Assembly (NCBI GenBank): GCA_030618315.1
Contig: JAUXDO010000052.1
Coordinates: 1-8,332, forward strand
DNA: 8,332 nt
Direction of reading: 5' to 3'
Source: Candidatus Peregrinibacteria bacterium
GTDB taxonomy: Bacteria; Patescibacteriota; Gracilibacteria; UM-FILTER-43-11
A model generated the notes under the pieces. That model saw only the letters and a list, made by a program, of their open reading frames with translations, searched no databases and was not told the DNA's origin. Shown here in pieces: positions 6,743 through 8,332 of this stretch. Each line of letters begins with the position of its first letter. Within the stretch, counting starts at the first letter, position 1. A program made the position numbers and the translations under genes.

Positions 6743-6778
6743 CAAATAGTATTACCTACCCTTTTCAGTAGCTATCAA
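6743..6778 (-). promoter_or_regulatory. Possible promoter of the kinase-regulator operon
   Basis: On the minus strand, TACTATTTG (6751-6743) is a one-base-expanded version of TAnnTTTG, with a TTG (6778-6776) 24 nt upstream as a -33 element. The start codon follows about 45 nt later. The upstream CTAC-N8-GTAG box of the divergent P3 (6756-6771) lies between these two elements, so a protein bound there could block this promoter. Spacing is a little long, so confidence is low. Confidence 0.3.
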
Positions 6779-6827
6779 AACCACCTTTTTACTCCCTTCC
6801 GAAGCGCTTAATCATGGCCGTGTTTTG
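6756..6827 (+). promoter_or_regulatory. Two-box activator-type promoter P3 (exported protein gene)
   Basis: The upstream box is CTACCCTTTTCAGTAG at 6756-6771 (CTAC-N8-GTAG). The downstream box is CCACCTTTTTACTCCC at 6781-6796, a variant of the direct repeat. Exactly 23 nt later is GTGTTTTG (6820-6827), which has the TTTG but not the TA of the -7 consensus. Transcription would start around 6832, so only about 9 nt precede the ATG at 6841. That supports 6841 and excludes the in-frame ATG at 6814, which lies upstream of the -7 element. Confidence 0.6.
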
Positions 6828-6840
6828 CAGCAAAAAAGCT

Positions 6841-7224
6841 ATGAAAAAATTAACCGTAACAATTTCATTAACTGTAATCCTATCATTAAGTTGGATCAGC
6901 AACATCAATGCACTTACTCGAGAATATAAATATTTATCTCAGGTTAAAATTAATCAACAAACTGAATTAAATATTGTAACCCAGAATCTTAACTTATCGC
7001 AACTTGGGGAAGAGAGAAAGATTATAATAATCTCAAAAGATGAAAATTCAACAACGCAATCTTGGGCTGAAGTAGAAGTATTTTCAATAGATGGAAATGA
7101 TATAATAGGACCATTTACAGTTTATGAAGGAACTCCAGAATTAATTGATATTGATGAACGAGAATGGGAAGTGAGAGTTTTAAACAAGTCATTGGGGAGC
7201 ACAGTAAGCTGGAATATTGAGTAA
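6841..7224 (+). CDS. Small exported protein of unknown function
   Basis: This 127-residue protein starts MKKLTVT and has a hydrophobic signal sequence to about residue 24 (SLSWISNINA), with a likely signal peptidase I site after NINA. There is no lipobox Cys. The mature part (about 100 residues) has no cysteine, alternates polar and hydrophobic residues (KIIIISK, AEVEVFS, WEVRVLNKS, VSWNIE) and looks like a small all-beta fold. I do not recognise a family. The start at 6841 gives a clean signal peptide, while the upstream ATG at 6814 would add nine residues lying across the predicted promoter. The gene is divergent from the sensor kinase and shares its control region, carries the two-box promoter P3, and ends in a strong terminator. 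An exported protein beside a sensor with an extracytoplasmic TPR region could be its ligand or accessory; this is only inference. Confidence 0.75.
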   Translation: MKKLTVTISLTVILSLSWISNINALTREYKYLSQVKINQQTELNIVTQNLNLSQLGEERKIIIISKDENSTTQSWAEVEVFSIDGNDIIGPFTVYEGTPELIDIDEREWEVRVLNKSLGSTVSWNIE

Positions 7225-7246
7225 TAGTTAATTAATGATTGTTTTT

Positions 7247-7276
7247 ACACGCAGGGAAATTTCCCTGCGTGTTTTT
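7247..7276 (+). terminator. Strong palindromic terminator
   Basis: ACACGCAGGGAAA (7247-7259) and TTTCCCTGCGTGT (7260-7272) are perfectly complementary, giving an 11-bp stem with a 4-nt AATT loop, followed by TTTT to 7276. A T-run also precedes it (7242-7246). It starts 22 nt after the exported protein stop. Because it is symmetrical it lacks only a long opposite T-run to work in both directions. Confidence 0.85.
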
Positions 7277-7312
7277 AACCTAGAAGAACTTTGAAACAAA
7301 CTAAAAACTACA

Positions 7313-7510
7313 ATGGAAAACAGATATTACGTTTCGGAAATTAAACACTATTCCGGTGCAAGACTCGTTCATAATGGTACTTGCAGATACCTACCCAAAA
7401 AAAGAAACCGGTTTTACCTGGGTGAACATAATTCCGGTAACGCAGCACTTCTGGATGCCAACAGGATATTTATTAAAGTACAGCTGTGTCCTTACTGCTG
7501 TATGGTATAG
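7313..7510 (+). CDS. Small His/Cys protein of unknown function (65 aa)
   Basis: This short cytoplasmic-looking protein is built as YYVSEIKHYSGARLVHNGTCRYLP near the N-terminus, then FYLGEHNSGNAALLDANRIF and LCPYCC at the end. The pattern H-x3-C-x-YLP, LGE, then CPYC is shared with small Bacteroidota proteins I recall that end in a CxxC/YCS motif; they have no assigned function. His21 or nearby, Cys25 and the terminal CPYCC could bind a metal ion, such as zinc, but this is a guess. It lies between a terminator and the P4 promoter, so it is probably a single-gene unit. A weak -7 candidate, gaactttg, is at 7286-7293, about 20 nt before the ATG. The pattern match argues that it is real despite its size. 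Confidence 0.65.
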   Translation: MENRYYVSEIKHYSGARLVHNGTCRYLPKKRNRFYLGEHNSGNAALLDANRIFIKVQLCPYCCMV

Positions 7511-7564
7511 GAGCCTTCACTGCTTTTACAAATTAGCTAACAATAAAAGCCTGATCATTAAAAA

Positions 7565-7636
7565 CTACCCTTTTGGGTAGGCAGTAGAACTACGGTTTTA
7601 CTACCTGTTTTGTTGTTTATTGTTGAGGTACTTTTG
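7565..7636 (+). promoter_or_regulatory. Two-box activator-type promoter P4 (GIY-YIG operon), best copy
   Basis: The upstream box CTACCCTTTTGGGTAG at 7565-7580 is a perfect inverted repeat with 6-bp arms. The downstream box CTACGGTTTTACTACC is at 7590-7605. Exactly 23 nt later is TACTTTTG (7629-7636), a perfect TAnnTTTG -7 element. This is the most complete copy of the arrangement in the window. Transcription would start near 7642, leaving a leader of about 200 nt before the next clear gene at 7843. Confidence 0.72.
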
Positions 7637-7647
7637 GTTGAATTATT

Positions 7648-7669
7648 CTGGTTACCTCTAGGGTACCAG
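7648..7669 (+). promoter_or_regulatory. Hairpin at the start of the P4 leader
   Basis: CTGGTTACC (7648-7656) and GGTACCAG (7662-7669) pair over 8 bp with one bulged T and a TCTAG loop. It lies just after the predicted P4 start site, so the mRNA would begin with a stable hairpin. It may protect the 5' end or influence translation. The rest of the 7670-7842 leader is AT-rich with no convincing gene; a five-codon ATG frame at 7731 is probably chance. Confidence 0.4.
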
Positions 7670-7842
7670 TCTTATTTTACGATGCTTTATTAAATATTGT
7701 TATAATAGCGTACAGATAAACAATAAATAAATGGTCTTAACTTTTTAGTAAGATTTACAATTAGAAAGTATCATACGATAGCACTAATATAAACATCACA
7801 TCCGAAGAAGGAAAATAATTTTAATCATAAAAATATAAATCA

Positions 7843-8265
7843 ATGGCAGCAAAAACATTTAACATCAATATTCAAGGTTATTGGAGAGATGCAAATAAAT
7901 CAGGATTACCTAGTCATTCTGGAGTATATTTTGTATATGTATCGTCTTATGATCAGAAATCCGGTAAAGTTACACTTAATCGACTAATTTATATTGGCGA
8001 ATCAGAAGATGTCAACGCCAGAGTACTGAATCATGAAAAAAATAATGAGTGGCTGAAATACATATCTTATGGAGAAGAACTTTGTTTTTCAACAGGACAA
8101 GTAGAATCCTTATATAGGATTAGAGTCGAGGCAGCATATATTTTCAATCATAAACCACCAGTAAACACTGAATATAAAAATTCTTTTCCATTTGACCTGA
8201 CTACAATTATTTCAACTGGAGAAACAGCTTTATTAAATACAAACTTTACTGTATATCGTACATAA
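7843..8265 (+). CDS. GIY-YIG nuclease-fold protein
   Basis: This 140-residue protein has the GIY-YIG signature: GVY at 27-29, LIYIGES with YIG at 50-52, the conserved Arg60 in the helix DVNARVLNHE, Glu96 in RVEAAYIF (the metal-binding Glu of the fold) and Asn108 in PPVNTE. All usual catalytic positions are filled, so it may cut DNA; metal-dependent phosphodiester cleavage is the family activity. The domain fills about residues 20-112, and the short C-terminal tail has no recognised domain, so what it targets is unknown. There is no signal peptide. The ATG at 7843 follows a long leader from P4, and the stop directly abuts the start of a membrane protein gene, so the two are co-translated. Free-standing GIY-YIG proteins occur in repair, restriction and mobile elements; the setting suggests a defence or stress role, by inference. 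Confidence 0.82.
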   Translation: MAAKTFNINIQGYWRDANKSGLPSHSGVYFVYVSSYDQKSGKVTLNRLIYIGESEDVNARVLNHEKNNEWLKYISYGEELCFSTGQVESLYRIRVEAAYIFNHKPPVNTEYKNSFPFDLTTIISTGETALLNTNFTVYRT

Positions 8266-8332
8266 ATGAGTAATAAGGAATATACCTTATTTATTGTAAT
8301 ATTTGTTTCAATAATTGCACTTTTAACTCCTT
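8266..8332 (+). CDS. Membrane protein, N-terminus only (cut by window end)
   Basis: The ATG follows the GIY-YIG stop codon with no gap (TAAATG). The 22 visible residues are MSNKEY followed by a hydrophobic stretch (TLFIVIFVSIIALLTP) fitting a signal anchor or first transmembrane helix. The frame is open to the right edge. No family can be named. Its tight coupling repeats the soluble-enzyme-plus-membrane-protein layout of the TIR operon. Confidence 0.6.
   Translation, partial: MSNKEYTLFIVIFVSIIALLTP

Noticed and set aside
7391..7396. CTACCC inside the small His/Cys gene as another regulator site
   Set aside because: It is an isolated half-site within coding sequence, with no second box or -7 element at the required distances.
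7522..7550. Inverted repeat gctttta/taaaagc as a terminator after the small His/Cys gene
   Set aside because: The stem is AT-rich with a 15-nt loop and no following T-run.

Overview
The window looks like a chromosomal accessory region of a Bacteroidota bacterium (probably a Cytophagales or Chitinophagales relative). The clues are AT-rich DNA, little Shine-Dalgarno, promoter -7 elements of the TAnnTTTG type, an RHS protein of the Bacteroidota style, and a sensor kinase with an extracytoplasmic TPR region. No rRNA, tRNA, CRISPR array or transposase was seen.

Layout. (1) 1-1660: the C-terminal part of an RHS-repeat polymorphic toxin that is open to the left edge, followed 13 nt later by a small lipoprotein that is probably its immunity protein, then a terminator. 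(2) 1665-1982: a broken minus-strand XRE-type regulator whose HTH half has been replaced by a short GC-rich segment. (3) 2287-3224: a two-gene operon of a ThsB-like TIR protein (MTH538/DUF1863 type) and a small multi-pass membrane protein, a likely signalling and membrane-effector defence pair. (4) 3225-3998, minus strand: a helical protein of unknown function whose stop codon abuts the stop of the membrane gene. (5) 4229-6699, minus strand: a two-component system, a TPR sensor histidine kinase (HisKA_3 type) overlapping a NarL/FixJ response regulator by 4 nt. (6) 6841-7224: a small exported protein, divergent from the kinase, with a strong terminator. (7) 7313-7510: a small His/Cys-rich protein. 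(8) 7843-8332: a GIY-YIG domain protein whose stop is directly followed by the start of a membrane protein cut by the window end.

The most striking signal is regulatory. Four promoters (before the TIR operon, the helical protein, the exported protein and the GIY-YIG operon) share the same two-box design. An upstream inverted box, CTAC-N8-GTAG (best copy CTACCCTTTTGGGTAG), lies 24-25 nt before a direct-repeat box, CTACCnTTTTACTACC, with its CTACC halves 11 nt apart. Exactly 23 nt after the second box, in all four cases, sits a TAnnTTTG-like -7 element. No normal -33 element is evident, so these look like activator-dependent promoters of one regulon. The only intact DNA-binding regulator in the window is the NarL-type response regulator encoded in the middle of this set. 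The inference is that a two-component system senses an envelope signal and switches on a local set that includes a TIR/membrane pair and a nuclease-fold/membrane pair. The shared motif is seen directly; its link to this regulator and to defence is inference.
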